64,000 nucleotides of DNA from Pyrocephalus nanus (Eukaryota; Chordata; Aves; Passeriformes; Tyrannidae). The notes under the pieces were generated by a model that searched no databases, was not told where the DNA came from, and saw nothing but the letters and a program-made list of their open reading frames with translations. This document shows, in pieces, positions 49,441 to 61,688 of the stretch (its first letter is position 1; the number at the start of each line of letters is the position of its first letter). The DNA lies in assembly GCA_038380795.1 (NCBI GenBank), contig CM076270.1:17433501-17497500 (forward strand), written 5' to 3'. The position numbers were made by a program, and so were the translations under genes.

Positions 49441-52400
49441 GTGAGGAATTTTGTGGTTTTCCTTTTTTTCTGTAGGAGAAGGACATAGTTTGTTGCGCAG
49501 ATGTTCGATATACACATGCCCAGAGAAAAATCTCTTGCAGATTATTTTGCTTTGCATTCTGGAGCTGCTACAGTTACTCTTAAGTACTTCCCCACAACCC
49601 ATGAAGCTCACAGGTGTCTTGAAAATGTAAGTTAAGTGAGTCTTTTTGCACAGATCACTTTATTGCTGTGAAATAAACGACTCTTCAGGTAAGTGAAGTT
49701 ACATTACCTTGCAAATAAAACACTTTCTTAAGTTTAATGTTTGCTGTGGGAAACCTCAAAGTATTTCATACAGTAGCAGTGTGTTGAAGAGAACTTAATG
49801 TTCTGTGGCAAGTGCACCACTGCATTTCCCAACCTTTCTTTTTGTAACAAAGTCACGTAAGTGTCCAGCACACCACAAAGGATGTGGATGGGGATATTAT
49901 GTATTCAGAGCATTTCCTTGCTGCATCACAAATACTTTACAGATGGAGTAGCACGTGTATTCGTAATAGACAGCAGAACAACAGGTTCTTAACTGTAAAG
50001 AAACCAAATATTGTGTTTTCAAAGAATTATGAAACAGTTCCTGAAGTATTTCATGCTTATTCTATGACATTTTAATAATTCAGAGTTGCTGCCACTTAAT
50101 AATGCGTTACACAAATAGGTGACTGAGGTTGCAAGAAGAAATGAGGAAGGATCCATTAGTGGCATTTATGAGCAATGGTGGTTATGATTCTTTTTTTTCC
50201 TGAAAAATATTCTCCCAGCCTCATGTGAATGATAGTTGACATGATAGTTTATTGTTAACTCCAGCTGATTTAAACTGTATTTATAAAATCATATGATGCA
50301 TTAAGGTGATGCAATGATCTGGTCTAGACAGGCAGATTGTGTTAGGAGTTACTCCTCTTTGCTTACTCTTACTCGTGTGGTTGCTGTACAGTGACTGTTC
50401 AGGAAACCTTTATTTTTCTGGCAGGTGTTAAAGGCTTCCTTAAGGGGGAAAAAGAATACTTGGCAATGTTTGCCCCATTAGTGGCTTTCCAGTCTTCAGT
50501 CCTGCCACGAGGAAACTCTTGAACTCCTTGCAGTGCAGCTGCCAGGTTTTCTAAGCTGCACAGTGCTGTGGTGGAGGGTCTTTGGAAGTGTTGGGTCATG
50601 GCAGTTTGGTAACTGGTGCAATCATTGTTTCTGAGTCCGGGCCTGAGGGAGGGACCATGGGAATTGAGGCAGTTGGAGGGGGACTGTGTGCAGTGGTATT
50701 TGGTGTGATGTTTATTCTGTGTCTATTACTCAATTAGCTAAAGAAGGCAAATACACTCAGACCCAGCAGTTTTGCCAGTGCATGGTGTGTGTGTGCTTGA
50801 GAATCTGAGTAGCCCCAGTGTAGTGCTGCGTTTTGCACATGAAGTACCCTGCCTAACACAGGTGATTTCTGAAGCCAGGGGGTTTTGTTGGTTTTACTGC
50901 TGAGCTTATTAAACTGCACTGGGAATTCAAGTAGGCAGGAACAAGAGAAGTAATTTACAAAGAGGAAAACTGGCTGGCCTCCCAGCAGGAATTTTTTCTC
51001 CTTTTCTATAATACATTCATGGAATAGCTCTTTGTCATTTGTTTCTATTGCCTGTTTGTTTCTGTTGCCTATAGCAAAAAGAGATCATATTTTAAAACAG
51101 TTGCCAGGTCCCCCTTCTCCTGTGTTTTCACCACACCTTTTCTGGGCATTTCGGGAGGGGGCTGGGGAGGAGAAGACGGGACGCTAGAGAGCTGTTTTCC
51201 CTCTTTCTTGCCTTCCTCCAATTTCTTTTCTATATAGACTGTTTCCAAAAGGAGACAGGCTGCAGGACAAGAAATTCCCACGCCAGTGTTTCTGCTGAAA
51301 CTTTGGGAAATAAATAGTGATTGCTTGGATGCATTTATGGGTGAAGTGGGTTCTAGCTGTTTTTTAACAAGTTAATTTTTTTTTTTTCTTTTTGAAGCCA
51401 GTGAAGAGTTACCTGAAGGGAATTAAATTTTAAAGTGTGGCAGAACCGTTACTCTTTGCCACTAAGGGATCACTGACAAATGAGGCCTTTCTGAAAGAAA
51501 GTTTTCAGTTATGGACTAGTGACATCTTGAGGCCGTCTCTCCTGCTCCTTTGAAGTCTCTCCTGTCCCCTCTGGTTGTGTTGCACAGCAAATCTCCAAGC
51601 AGAGACCAGGCAGTGAGCAGTAACACATTTCCATATAAAAGGCAACATAGGCTCTTCCTACTGTGTGATTTGAGTTGTCTTCAGATTTTCATCTACCTGT
51701 GAGTTTTTCAGTCATACTTTCTTTTAGGCTGTCTAGTTACCATCCCATGAGTGTTCTCTTTAACTGGAAGTTATTACATTTATACATTTTAACACATCCT
51801 TTTTGGTTGCTTTTAGAAAGCTTTAATGTAATCCCTCATTTTTCCCCCAAGGAGGTGGGTTTCTATTTCACTTCACTTTTTGTCTGCTATTTCATTTACT
51901 ACCCAAAAGTGATTTAACAGCGGGGAAGAAAAAAGGAGCAATTTGCCAGAATTTCTGCCATTTGTTTTCCAAACTTCACATGGTTTTGAAAGTGATCTCT
52001 CTGAGCTGCGAGAGTTCTGTCCTGCTCTCGCTGTGCTGGTTGGTGCTCTCCTTGTGTAACTCGGGACCCCCAGGGAATCTGCTGTTGGGAATGCACAGAA
52101 CTGCCTGGCACTGCTGGTCATATCCACCTTCACTTTTCTATTTTATGCACCTCTTCCTGGTGGGACAATGCCTCCTGGAATCTCTACTGTCTGTTTTAGC
52201 ACTTCTGTTATTTTGCTCCCACTGTTTCTTCTGAGGGCTACAAGGAGGGATTCCTGTGCTACTGGTTGAGGTCACAGGTTTTTCTAACCTGCATTCAAAT
52301 ATATCCTTAATTCTTTTCTGGAATTAGCCTTTGCCTGTATGTTCTTTTTGTGTACTTCCACCACAATTTAATTTTTTTTTGTTCAAGTAATGTACTCTCT

Positions 52401-55400
52401 GTCATTTGCAAAAAAAGTCTTAGGAGCTAACCATAAAACTTATACAGTGCATGACTCCTACAAGAAAATGTAATGAAGAAAATGTTTCTCAATGAAGAAA
52501 GAGTATGGTCATACAGGTACTAAAATGTTGGGAAAATCTTTTATTTTCTGTAGATTTGAAATACTGTGCTAAATGAATATTTTCTTTAAAGAGAAAGATT
52601 TCATCATAACAATTCATAAAGAGCTCTCTCTGGGCAAAGATTTTTGGTTCATTTATTTTTAAAATACAGTAAGCTTTTCAGTATGTGAGTGGAGGCCTTG
52701 ATTCTAATCTAGAAAGTAATCCTCAGGCAAACCTCTTTGTTCCCACAATTAGCTGGTGTATCTGGACTTGCTTCTGTGGCAAATTACGAGATGAGCGTCT
52801 TGCTTTTACGGAAATTCTTTTCCTCAGTAATGCTTTGCTGGCACAGGAACTTCCCCTCTCTTACCCTTTGAGAGATTCTTTTCAGAGTTGTTCCTCAAAA
52901 AAGCAAAAACCAGTAACAGTAAATACATAGAAACCAGGAACGAGCCTGACTGGAAAGCTGAGCAGCTGCTGAGAGTTCCTTCTGACCTGGTTCAGGTGTG
53001 TAAGTGCCACTCCTCAGAACATCTCATTTATAGTATCTTGTAGGATGTTACCATTTAGCACTGCCTTTTCCTGTGTCCTGAGTAGAAAGATGGATGGTAT
53101 ATTTAAATTACAGTGTGGTGACGAGATAAAAGGGTTAACTATCTTTATTCCTGGTGTTTCAAAACAGGGAAAGCTTCATTAGGATTTATAGGTGAATATG
53201 TGCATAAGGTTATATTAGGAACTTTGGGGGCAAATCATGCAACTTTTACCTCAAAGGCAGTCCTAAGTCTTTTGTTTTTGAGAGAAGACTGCAGTGCTCA
53301 GCAATGGCATTAATGCCTCTTCTGTGAGATGTCTGTTCACATTGGGATCATCGTACAAAGCACGACATGACAAAAAGGCTTATCAAAAATGAAATCAATC
53401 TTGCATTCAGTTTTACTTAATTGACAGCAGTCCTTGAAATAAATATGTCAGTACAAAATGCTTTAATCTAAAAACGCCCTGAGAAGAAAGGAGTTTGACA
53501 AATGCTGACAGGAAATTAGAAATTCGAGAGGAGGAATAAAAGGTGGTCACGGTTTGATTTGCACATCAAAGATGGTTGAGTCTCTACATTCAAATGTGGA
53601 TTAATAAATAAGTTTTGTTACTGCTCTGAATGTAGAATATGTATAATACAAAAACATTTGGTTAGTAGGAGGAAAATGAGTGTGTGGAATAGAATTTAAA
53701 GACCTGTTTGTGTACATTGCAGACTGTCTAATGCTTAATTTTTTTCACACTGAGTTTTAATTTTTGGGTTAGGTTTGGATCTTTATTTCAGCATTCCTTA
53801 TTGTTTCCTTCTGTCATTACTCTTGTTTTTTGCTTTACTCTACATTGGCTCTGAGGCCTCTTTCTTTTCCCTTATTTTGTTGACTCTATTTTGTCAGCTT
53901 TTAAACTTTTTGGATGTTTAAGCAATGTGAAGTAGTACTGATTTTGTAAAACTTGGGGGGGAACATGAGGATTGGTTTCATTATGAAACAGGTCGTGCTT
54001 GAACTTGGTTTCTGATCTCTCTATGTGCACAAAGTAAAAATACTATTAAAGTAAGGGCTTTCTGTGTTATTTAATGATTTGATTTTTACATATAACCTTG
54101 TGCAGTGGAACTCCACCACTTACACAGGCACCTGTCAGTGTAAAGAGACAGCTGGAAACAGTAAAACCTCTATTTGCTAAATGACTCTTTCTTTTTTTTT
54201 TTTATTGTAGAAGTTAACACTAAATAGTAAATATTCTGATTTTCACGCAGTTTTGAAGACAATGTTGTTTGGCCTCCATGTACTAATAAATATCTCCTAC
54301 ATCTCAGTTTTCTGTGTTCACTTTTTTAGATCAACTGGTTATTCTGAGGTGATAGTAGTCGTTGGAGGCTGTGAACGAGTTGGAGGGTTTAATTTGCCGT
54401 ACACGGAGTGCTATGATCCCGTAACAGGAGAGTGGAAGTCACTGGCTAAACTTCCAGAGTTTACCAAGTCTGAGTATGCCGTGTGTGCTCTACGGAATGA
54501 TATTCTTGTATCAGGTGAATAATCCTAAAAGTTTAAGATTTCTTTCTCTTCTTGGTTGGTTGCTTTTCTTTACTAGATGATCTCTAAGGTCCCTTCCAAC
54601 CCAAGCCATTCTGTGATTCTGTGATTGACTGGGGATTGTTTTCTTGTTTGTTGTTTTGGGGTTTTTTTAAGTAATGTGGCAGATCTTTGTACTGAGAACT
54701 TCCAGAAGCTCAGCTGAAAGTCACTTCGTGATGTAAATGGTGAAAACCAGCCCCAGGTCAATCTTACTGTAAACAAAAGTGTTTTCTGGAGTTTTTGTTT
54801 GGCATGAATCTGCAGTTTTTTACAGCTGATTCCAGGACATCAATTGTATTTAAAGAGACCAGCTCATGCAGTACAGTGGTTTAAAATACAGCAGCAGACT
54901 GTTTGCAGCAACAGCTGGGAAAAGTACAAGCAAAAAATCCCAAGCAGGCGTTTCCCAGCCGTCCTTTAGCAAGGGAGAATTTCAGGGTGCAGCTGATGGT
55001 TCAGGCACCACACTGTGTATTAGTTCAGCCAAAGGAGTTGTCTCAGGTGTGTGGTACCTGTGTCATTTGAACAGAGTGTAAAACAAAGGAGGTGTGCACA
55101 CACAGGACAGAGGAACAGCGGGGGTTGGGGATGTGCCATAGGGCACTTCAGGGGAGAAGACTTTGGGTGTCTCATCCAGGCAGTGACATTACAGGAAATC
55201 TGAATTCAGAGCATGGGCAAAAGCCATTAACATGCACTCAAGAAATAATGTAATGATCTCAGCATGTTAGTGAGGGAGGTAGGCATAAGGAAAATAACCC
55301 ACTGTGTGCTTTTGTGTTTGAAATCCACTGGAAATTACTTTTTCAGTCTAACTTATAGATACTGATAGATCCTAATTGCACTCAAAAAGTGATACAAAGT

Positions 55401-58400
55401 TTTCATTGCTCACTGTAGAGGCACATGTGAGTAGCATTTCACGTACAATAACTATTCAGAATGGCATATCTTTCTTTTTATAGGTGGAAGAATCAATAGC
55501 CGGGATGTCTGGATTTATAACTCTCAACTTAACATTTGGATCAGGGTTGCCTCCTTAAATAAAGGCAGATGGAGACATAAAATGGCTGTTCTTCTTGGTA
55601 AAGTAAGAGAAGTATATTTTAATTGTTTTTATTGTGGAGGTGTTTTAATGTAGGTAAGAAAACAGTAGAGAAAACACTTTAGTGTTACTTTATATTTCAT
55701 ATCAAATACTTTAAAAGATATATACTTTAATATTTCAAACAATTAGGCTCTTTATGAGTCAAGGCACTACCCCTGGACGTGAAAATCATCTTACTACTCA
55801 GTCATTTATTTTGTTGTGTCTATTTTTCATCATTGAAGTGTCTTATTCCCAAGAAGCCGATTTTTGGGAAGCAAAGAAGCATCTGAATTAGCCTGTGCTT
55901 CAGAAGTGCTGTCAAAGGTCTAACAGTTACGCAGTTATTAACAGAAATTGGTGCTGCTCGGAATGTCAGCTCTCTTATTTAGTGTTTTATGTTGAAATTA
56001 ACCAAACACATGCACTATGGAAATGGGAGGGTTTGCTGTATTTTGAAGGTGTATATGGCTGAACATAAAATGGGTAATTGGGATCAACTGCCTATGGGGA
56101 TTCTGTTAGTGAAACTTAGGAAAGATGTGCGTGTGGTATCCCTCGGGCTTCTTAGAGATGAAACTTGCAGCTGAGCAAACAGAGAGAAGAAAGTAGACAT
56201 AAATAATGAGCTCTGCCTCTTAAATGTGAGAGAAGGGAAAGTAGAGTTTACAAACTGAGATGAAAAAATATTTCTGTAAGTAAGTAAGGAAAAGCAAAAC
56301 ACCGAAAAGCAAATGTAAACTCAGATGGACTTTTGCTGCTGCTGTTGCTGAGTGTCATCTAAAAAAAATGCAGAGAAATGCCTTTTCTAACAAATGCCAT
56401 TCAAACAGGAAGTTTCTATCGTAGTATTAATAATACCATGCCTTGGCATGTGTTTGCAGTGTCATTCCACATGTGACTGAATGGAACTCTCCAGGAAGTC
56501 TTTACCCTTTATTTTCAGTCTGCATTCTTCTTCTCCTGCATATAAATTAAAAATCTGAGAAAAGTATCCCTTCATAAACCTAGCAAATTAGCTTTACATT
56601 AATTTAATGTGATATTTAAATGTAACCCTTACTCTACCCAAGAAATGATGGCAGTCTTCACCCCTCTGCACAGGTGTACGTGGTTGGGGGATACGACGGG
56701 CAGAACCGGCTGAGCAGTGTGGAGTGTTACGACTCGTTCTCCAACCGCTGGACGGAGGTGGCTCCCCTGAAGGAGGCTGTGAGCTCCCCGGCTGTGACCA
56801 GCTGTGTGGGCAAACTCTTTGTCATCGGGGGTGGGCCTGATGACAACACCTGCTCTGACAAGGTCAGTGAGTTGAGCTGTGTTGTGTTGCGTCTTCTGCC
56901 CACAGGCAACAGCGTTGCTGGGTTAAAACCTGATCCTGCAGACGTCTGCTTTAACTGTGGTGAAGGGAGTATGGTGTTGTTACAAGACAAAACATACAGA
57001 GTAGAAAATGTTAATTCAGGGATACACTGGTCTGTGGTCTTTCTCATGGATACTGTGACTTAAACCTGAGTGTTCAGAAAATAATGTCAAATACAAGTGC
57101 GTGTGTGTAGACATTATTGATATGTAGACTTATATTGACTTCGTTTTCTTGATGAGGTATTGCCCACCAGGCACTGCTTCTTTGTCTCTACTTGTATAAC
57201 CTGTGTAGGCATGCCAGGTTATTTCAGTCAGGCTGTTAATATGAAAGGCCTGCATTTGTTTTCAGGTTCAGTCCTACGATCCTGACTCCAATTCTTGGTT
57301 GCTCCGTGCAACGATCCCCATCGCCAAGAGATGTATCACGGCCGTGTCCCTGAACAACCTGATCTACGTTGCTGGTGGGCTCACCAAAGCCATCTACTGC
57401 TATGATCCCATTGAGGACTACTGGATGCATGTACAGAACACATTCAGCAGACAGGTAATTAACAGTAAAAGACCTGTATGCAGCTGAGATGTAGTTTTTG
57501 ACGTTAACATCTTAGCATGAAATGAGTATGCACTTGTTTAACTCTGACACAGTTGCATTTCTGATTCCATTCTTGCTTTACCTCTTCTGTGTAATTCAGA
57601 GCCTCACAGAAGAATTTTCTAAACCAGTAGCTTTTTAGTTAGGCATCAATATTAGCCAGTCCAGACTTTGGGAGCAGTTGCTGTTGGAGAACAGGGTAAC
57701 AGTGTAATGGATGATTTTTTAATTGTATAGAAATGAACTCTGTCAGGTTCTGCTGCATGTTTTAATTTAGACTGAAGATAGTAATTTTCTTATAATTGAT
57801 TAAAGCCTTTCAATGTAACCAGAAATGTTGAAGGCTGTTTTTACAGTGTGGAAGAGCCCCTTTGCATAGCACAGAAAGTTTCTGATTTGAGTAGTGAGAG
57901 CTCTGTCACTGCCACGTATAGGACACAAAACTTAACCTTGGTGTTGAAGTGTGTGTGTGTATCAGTTACATTTCCTGATGTTTTTAAAACATCAGTCACA
58001 TACCCTATGGTATTTCTTTAACAGAACTTCATTCTTTCCTGACCATCCCTTTGTTCCTCTGTTTTGATCTGTGTTCTCTATTTCACTGAATATTTTTTCC
58101 ATGCCTGCTTTTAAGGAAGAAATAAAATCCTATCCGTGTTTCAAGTAAGACATAGCACAATCTTTTCTTATGCACTCCTTTTAGTCATGCCTTTTTTCCT
58201 CTTCCCATTTACATCCCTCTTCATTATCTGTTATTCCTCTAAGATGCTTCTCCTTGTTCCATCTTTTGCATTAGTAGTACCTACTGTGGTCCCTCTTCTG
58301 AAAACCTTTGTTCTCTCCTCCTTTCCCTATCTCAGATCTGTAAATGGTAAGTGCAGTGTTCAGCTGAATTCCACTGTATCCCTTGTCTGAGCTATGGAGT

Positions 58401-58814
58401 GAAGGCTTAGACCTGAAATAGTCTTTTCTGTAGGATTGTGCTGTTGCTTTCTGTAATTATGGTCCTTTCTGCATTGGCCCTTTCAGGAGGGAATAGGATA
58501 GGCCTGTTTACAAACGGGAATCAGTGCTGCCCTCCTACACTGGGGCAGACATGCACGAATCAAGGTCTTGCTTTTTAGATAATCATGTATTCCTTTGTGT
58601 TTCTTTGAAACAGGAGAATTGTGGCATGTCTGTGTGTAATGGAAAAATCTATATCCTTGGTGGAAGACGGGAAAATGGTGAAGCCACAGACACTATTCTT
58701 TGTTATGACCCTGCAACGGGCATTATCACGGGAGTAGCAGCCATGCCCAGGCCAGTATCGTACCATGGCTGTGTGACCATTCATAGGTATAATGAAAAAG
58801 GCTTTAAACTGTAA
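48521..58814 (+). CDS. KLHL24: KLHL24, BTB-BACK-Kelch CUL3 adaptor (6 coding exons, 600 aa)
   Basis: Joining 48521-49440, 54330-54514, 55484-55602, 56674-56862, 57266-57454 and 58614-58814 gives a continuous 600-residue frame, the same length as human KLHL24 and nearly identical to it. Domains: a 28-residue basic N-terminal leader; BTB at about 66-133 ([20 protein letters not shown]); BACK at about 168-270; six Kelch blades from about 314 ([50 protein letters not shown]). The start has a strong context (A at -3, G at +4). Known roles from mammals: it forms a CUL3 E3 ligase that turns over keratin 14 and is itself autoubiquitinated, and it interacts with kainate receptor GluK2 (as KRIP6). The gene diverges from KLHL6 upstream. 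The CpG-island promoter suggests broad expression. Confidence 0.98.
49441..54329 (+). other. KLHL24 intron between BACK and Kelch exons
   Basis: 4889 bp, GT-AG, AT-rich, no recognisable repeats or genes. It separates the single-exon BTB-BACK half from the multi-exon Kelch half. Confidence 0.9.
54330..54514 (+). CDS. KLHL24: KLHL24 coding exon 2 (Kelch blade 1)
   Basis: The exon is 185 nt and starts after cttttttag. It encodes [19 protein letters not shown] through NDILVSG and ends one base into a glycine codon (TCA G|gtgaat). That phase-1 boundary falls at the same Kelch position as the KLHL6 exon 4/5 junction. Confidence 0.96.
54515..55483 (+). other. KLHL24 intron after Kelch exon 1
   Basis: 969 bp, GT-AG, phase 1. 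Contains the short CR1 tail. Confidence 0.9.
54578..54626 (+). mobile_element. Short CR1 LINE tail (KLHL24 intron)
   Basis: gatgatctctaaggtccctt followed by ccaacccaagccattctgtg and attctgtgatt octamers is the forward-orientation CR1 3' end, about 50 bp. It lies 64 bp after the exon ending at 54514. Confidence 0.9.
55484..55602 (+). CDS. KLHL24: KLHL24 coding exon 3 (Kelch blade 2)
   Basis: The exon is 119 nt and encodes [14 protein letters not shown] through KMAVLLGK. The acceptor is tttttatag and the donor gtaaga follows AAA, so it ends in phase 0. Confidence 0.96.
55603..56673 (+). other. KLHL24 intron within blades 2-3
   Basis: 1071 bp, GT-AG, phase 0. KLHL6 has no intron at this position. 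No repeats recognised. Confidence 0.9.
56674..56862 (+). CDS. KLHL24: KLHL24 coding exon 4 (Kelch blades 3-4)
   Basis: The exon is 189 nt (63 codons) and encodes [20 protein letters not shown] through DDNTCSDK. The acceptor is cctctgcacag and the donor is gtcagt. It is phase 0 at both ends, so skipping it would remove a blade without shifting the frame. Confidence 0.96.
56863..57265 (+). other. KLHL24 intron within blade 4
   Basis: 403 bp, GT-AG, phase 0, the shortest KLHL24 intron. The frame stays open for about 66 codons past the donor, which makes retention hard to exclude by frame alone, but human homology ends at the donor. Confidence 0.9.
57266..57454 (+). CDS. KLHL24: KLHL24 coding exon 5 (Kelch blades 4-5)
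   Basis: The exon is 189 nt (63 codons) and encodes [19 protein letters not shown] through VQNTFSRQ. The acceptor is ttgttttcag and the donor is gtaatt. It has the same length and phase as the preceding exon, matching the repeat structure of the propeller. Confidence 0.96.
57455..58613 (+). other. KLHL24 last intron
   Basis: 1159 bp, GT-AG, phase 0, pyrimidine-rich in its second half. Nothing else recognised. Confidence 0.9.
58614..58814 (+). CDS. KLHL24: KLHL24 coding exon 6 (terminal, with stop)
   Basis: The coding part is 201 nt and encodes [17 protein letters not shown] to the C terminus NEKGFKL, then TAA at 58812-58814. The acceptor is ctttgaaacag. The human terminus reads NEKCFKL, so a cysteine is replaced by glycine here. 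Confidence 0.96.
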   Translation, partial: ENCGMSVCNGKIYILGGRRENGEATDTILCYDPATGIITGVAAMPRPVSYHGCVTIHRYNEKGFKL

Positions 58815-61669
58815 TTTTTCTTCCTGAAAAGAAGAAGAAAACGGCATGAATGAATCCAGTGGTCTGCTGCAAGACAGGCTTTTTAAAGATTCCTGAAGTG
58901 GGAATTCCCTGCCTAAGTGTCGTATGAAAATTATATCCTGTGCCTTTAGAAAAAGGGTTCATTTAACTGACAAAACAAGTCTCCAAACCTGCCCAGTAAC
59001 CAGAGTTCATTTGTATCTGCTGTGGGCTCTGATACAAGAGCAGTAACAGTATGTTGCACTAGTGGTCAGCAAGTTTGCCCTATGTGTGATTAGTAATTAA
59101 AATCTTGGAAGCTTTTTGGGGAAAGTGCCTTCACAAGCTTTTGTGCCTCTGTCCTAAGAAGCAAAATCTGCAAGGTGTTTCCAGTTCTGCTAATGGGAAA
59201 AACAGATTCTTTGATCGCAAAGAATCATCTGAGATAATTACCTATAATTTAAAAAGTTTAAATAGTTGTAATTCATATGCAGCATTCCTACGGGCAGATT
59301 ACTTGGCTTAACCTAGCAGATTTTATGTCAGATTGTGCATGGTTTGAAATTAAAACCCCAAAAAGCGTCAAAACAAAACAAGCTACATAGGACAAACACG
59401 AGAGTCTTCGAGGAATGCTTTTTTCTGAAGGAGAAGCTGGTTTGTTTTGTGAGCCACCACAACACACTGCAGTGATGATTGTGTACCTTAACCCTGTGGA
59501 CCTTATTCATAGTGTTGATAGATGTCCATCAGAAGTACAAGGCTACGTGGCATGGAAAAACAGTGGGGTGTAGGCCATGTGTCTGTGAAGCAAGTTTTGT
59601 ATCCCAGTTTTTACCTTTGTGAGCAGTATGGCTGAAGGTTACTGGGTTCTCTCTTTGCTCACTGCCAAGTATCTCTACACTATTTAAGAAGTAAAAGATG
59701 ATGAACTCTGGGTTCTCCCACTTATCTGAATCACAATATAAATTACCTGAGGATAGAGTTAGGGATTTGGGTTGTGCCCTACCACTTTTAATTGTTTTTT
59801 TGGATATCTCATCTGCAGAGATGGCAGAGTATCCACCAAGTATTTCTTGGCCTTTCTTCAGACAATCACTTACTCAGCACAGTTAAACTACTGTATAAGC
59901 TGCTTGGCCATAGATAAAGACATTCTGGGAAGGTCCCTGCTGTCACCAGAAAAGTATCTGTGGACCTGTCCATGTAGGTATATGAGGTGACTCCCATATG
60001 ACATATTTTGGATAATTTTGAAGCTGAGGAAGCACCTGTATTTTGACACCATTTAATTCTTTTTTTTCAGGAAAGGTATTTTTTGAAGTCCTCTCTAGAT
60101 TTCTGTTCTAGGTCTCTTTATTTCTAGTACACAGCTGTACAGTTGAGGCACAAAGTTCATAAAAACTGAAACAGCACTTGAGAGTTGGAAAATGAATAGG
60201 ATTGTCTGTATACCATTTTCCTGTTAATCACCAAAAACCTCAGGAACTGCCTTTTAAAGGAATTCTGAGGACCACAGCCAATAGGGAAGTTGGTCAGTGC
60301 CAGGGCAGAAGAAAAACCATAAAACCCCTGCAGAGCCAGCCCTGGCCTCAGGGTTCTGGTCTCTGTGCTTGCTCGGAGGGTGAAAATAAGCACCATCTCT
60401 GGAACGCTGTTTGTTCCACTGGACTTTCCTCATCTGTTTTCCCAGAGTATTTCTTCATGAGATGGAAATTCTGACCCTCAGTGAAGCTGTGCCAAACTGG
60501 GAGTCACCGTTTTCAGTAACATGGTCATGACTTTTAAATAACACTGGGAGCTGCACTTTGGGATGCATTGACTTGTAACCTCAGGAAAGGACACAAATTT
60601 CAGTTTCTGGCTGGATACCAAACACTGCTTTGTATATGTTGAATAAGAATACTGATAAAATACCAATCTCTGCATATCAGTGATTGATCAGGAAGTCAGT
60701 CCCTGAGCAGGTACATCCACATTGCCCTAAAAAGAAAGTCCCTCAGTAATGCAAGACAAATGAGTCAGATAAATTAATCCTTTTCTAAATTCCTTCTGTT
60801 TCTACTCACCAAGTTTTACTTTGAAAAAGCAATTTCAGTACCTGTGAATAAGGTCTGTTGATTGCAATGGTAATTGCCCAGTAACTGATACTATATACTA
60901 ACAGTGTATATAGCTTGTGCCATCATTTTAAATGAAAATGTCAAAAATTCTAGGAGCACTTAATTAGAGATGCAATTTGAAAAATACTCTCCTTTCCTTT
61001 GATTTCCTCTTTGTTTGTATTCAGACTTGTAATGTTGATTGTTATGCTAAACTGTTTTTAGACAGTCTTCTGTAGGTGTAGAACAGTGTCATTTAATCTG
61101 TGTTTATAATAATACTGCACTACTCTGTAAATAACAAGATACTGCTTTCTATGGTTTTGAAGATGCATTTTATAGTTTAGTTGTCTTTTCTAACAATTTA
61201 TGTACTGTTACTGTTACCTATTATTTTGAAAATGACAGTGTTTAATGAACAGTAAATGCAGAAATGTAGATGCAGAAGAAAACTTCTGCTTACAATTCCT
61301 GACAACCTGTATTCAGTGCTGAGCAGTTACAGGTGTGGAGCATTGCTTAATGGCAGTTACTTATGCAATGATTTCCTTAAAACAGGCAGTGAGATTTTCT
61401 TCTTGCTTGTTAACTCAGTAAATAATTTGCACTTATGGCCTGCTCTGTTACAACAATTATTTTCAGATGTTCTAGAAAAGAAATTATTCAACTTTGGTTT
61501 AGTGAAAATGAACCATTTTTCTAGAAGGATGCATTGATTTGGAAGTCGCATTCCTGAGCCACCTGTTCTCCAATGCATTTCACTTAGATATAAATTAATT
61601 CCAAGATTTAAACTGTCACTATTATGCATATTTAGCTGCTTGTAGTTTATGGGCTTGAGCAGCGAGTCA

Positions 61670-61688
61670 GGGGTGGGGGGGGAAGGGG
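61670..61688 (+). other. G-quadruplex-type motif in the predicted KLHL24 3' UTR
   Basis: G4-T-G8-A2-G4 can supply four runs of at least three guanines with short loops on the sense strand. Whether it folds in RNA is not shown. Confidence 0.5.

Noticed and set aside
48656..49486. 276-codon minus-strand frame opposite the KLHL24 BTB-BACK exon
   Set aside because: It is the antisense shadow of a GC-rich, strongly conserved coding exon, with no splice or promoter context.
56863..57063. Coding extension of KLHL24 past the 56862 donor
   Set aside because: The frame stays open, but homology stops exactly at a GT donor and resumes at 57266 after a good acceptor. It is intron read-through.
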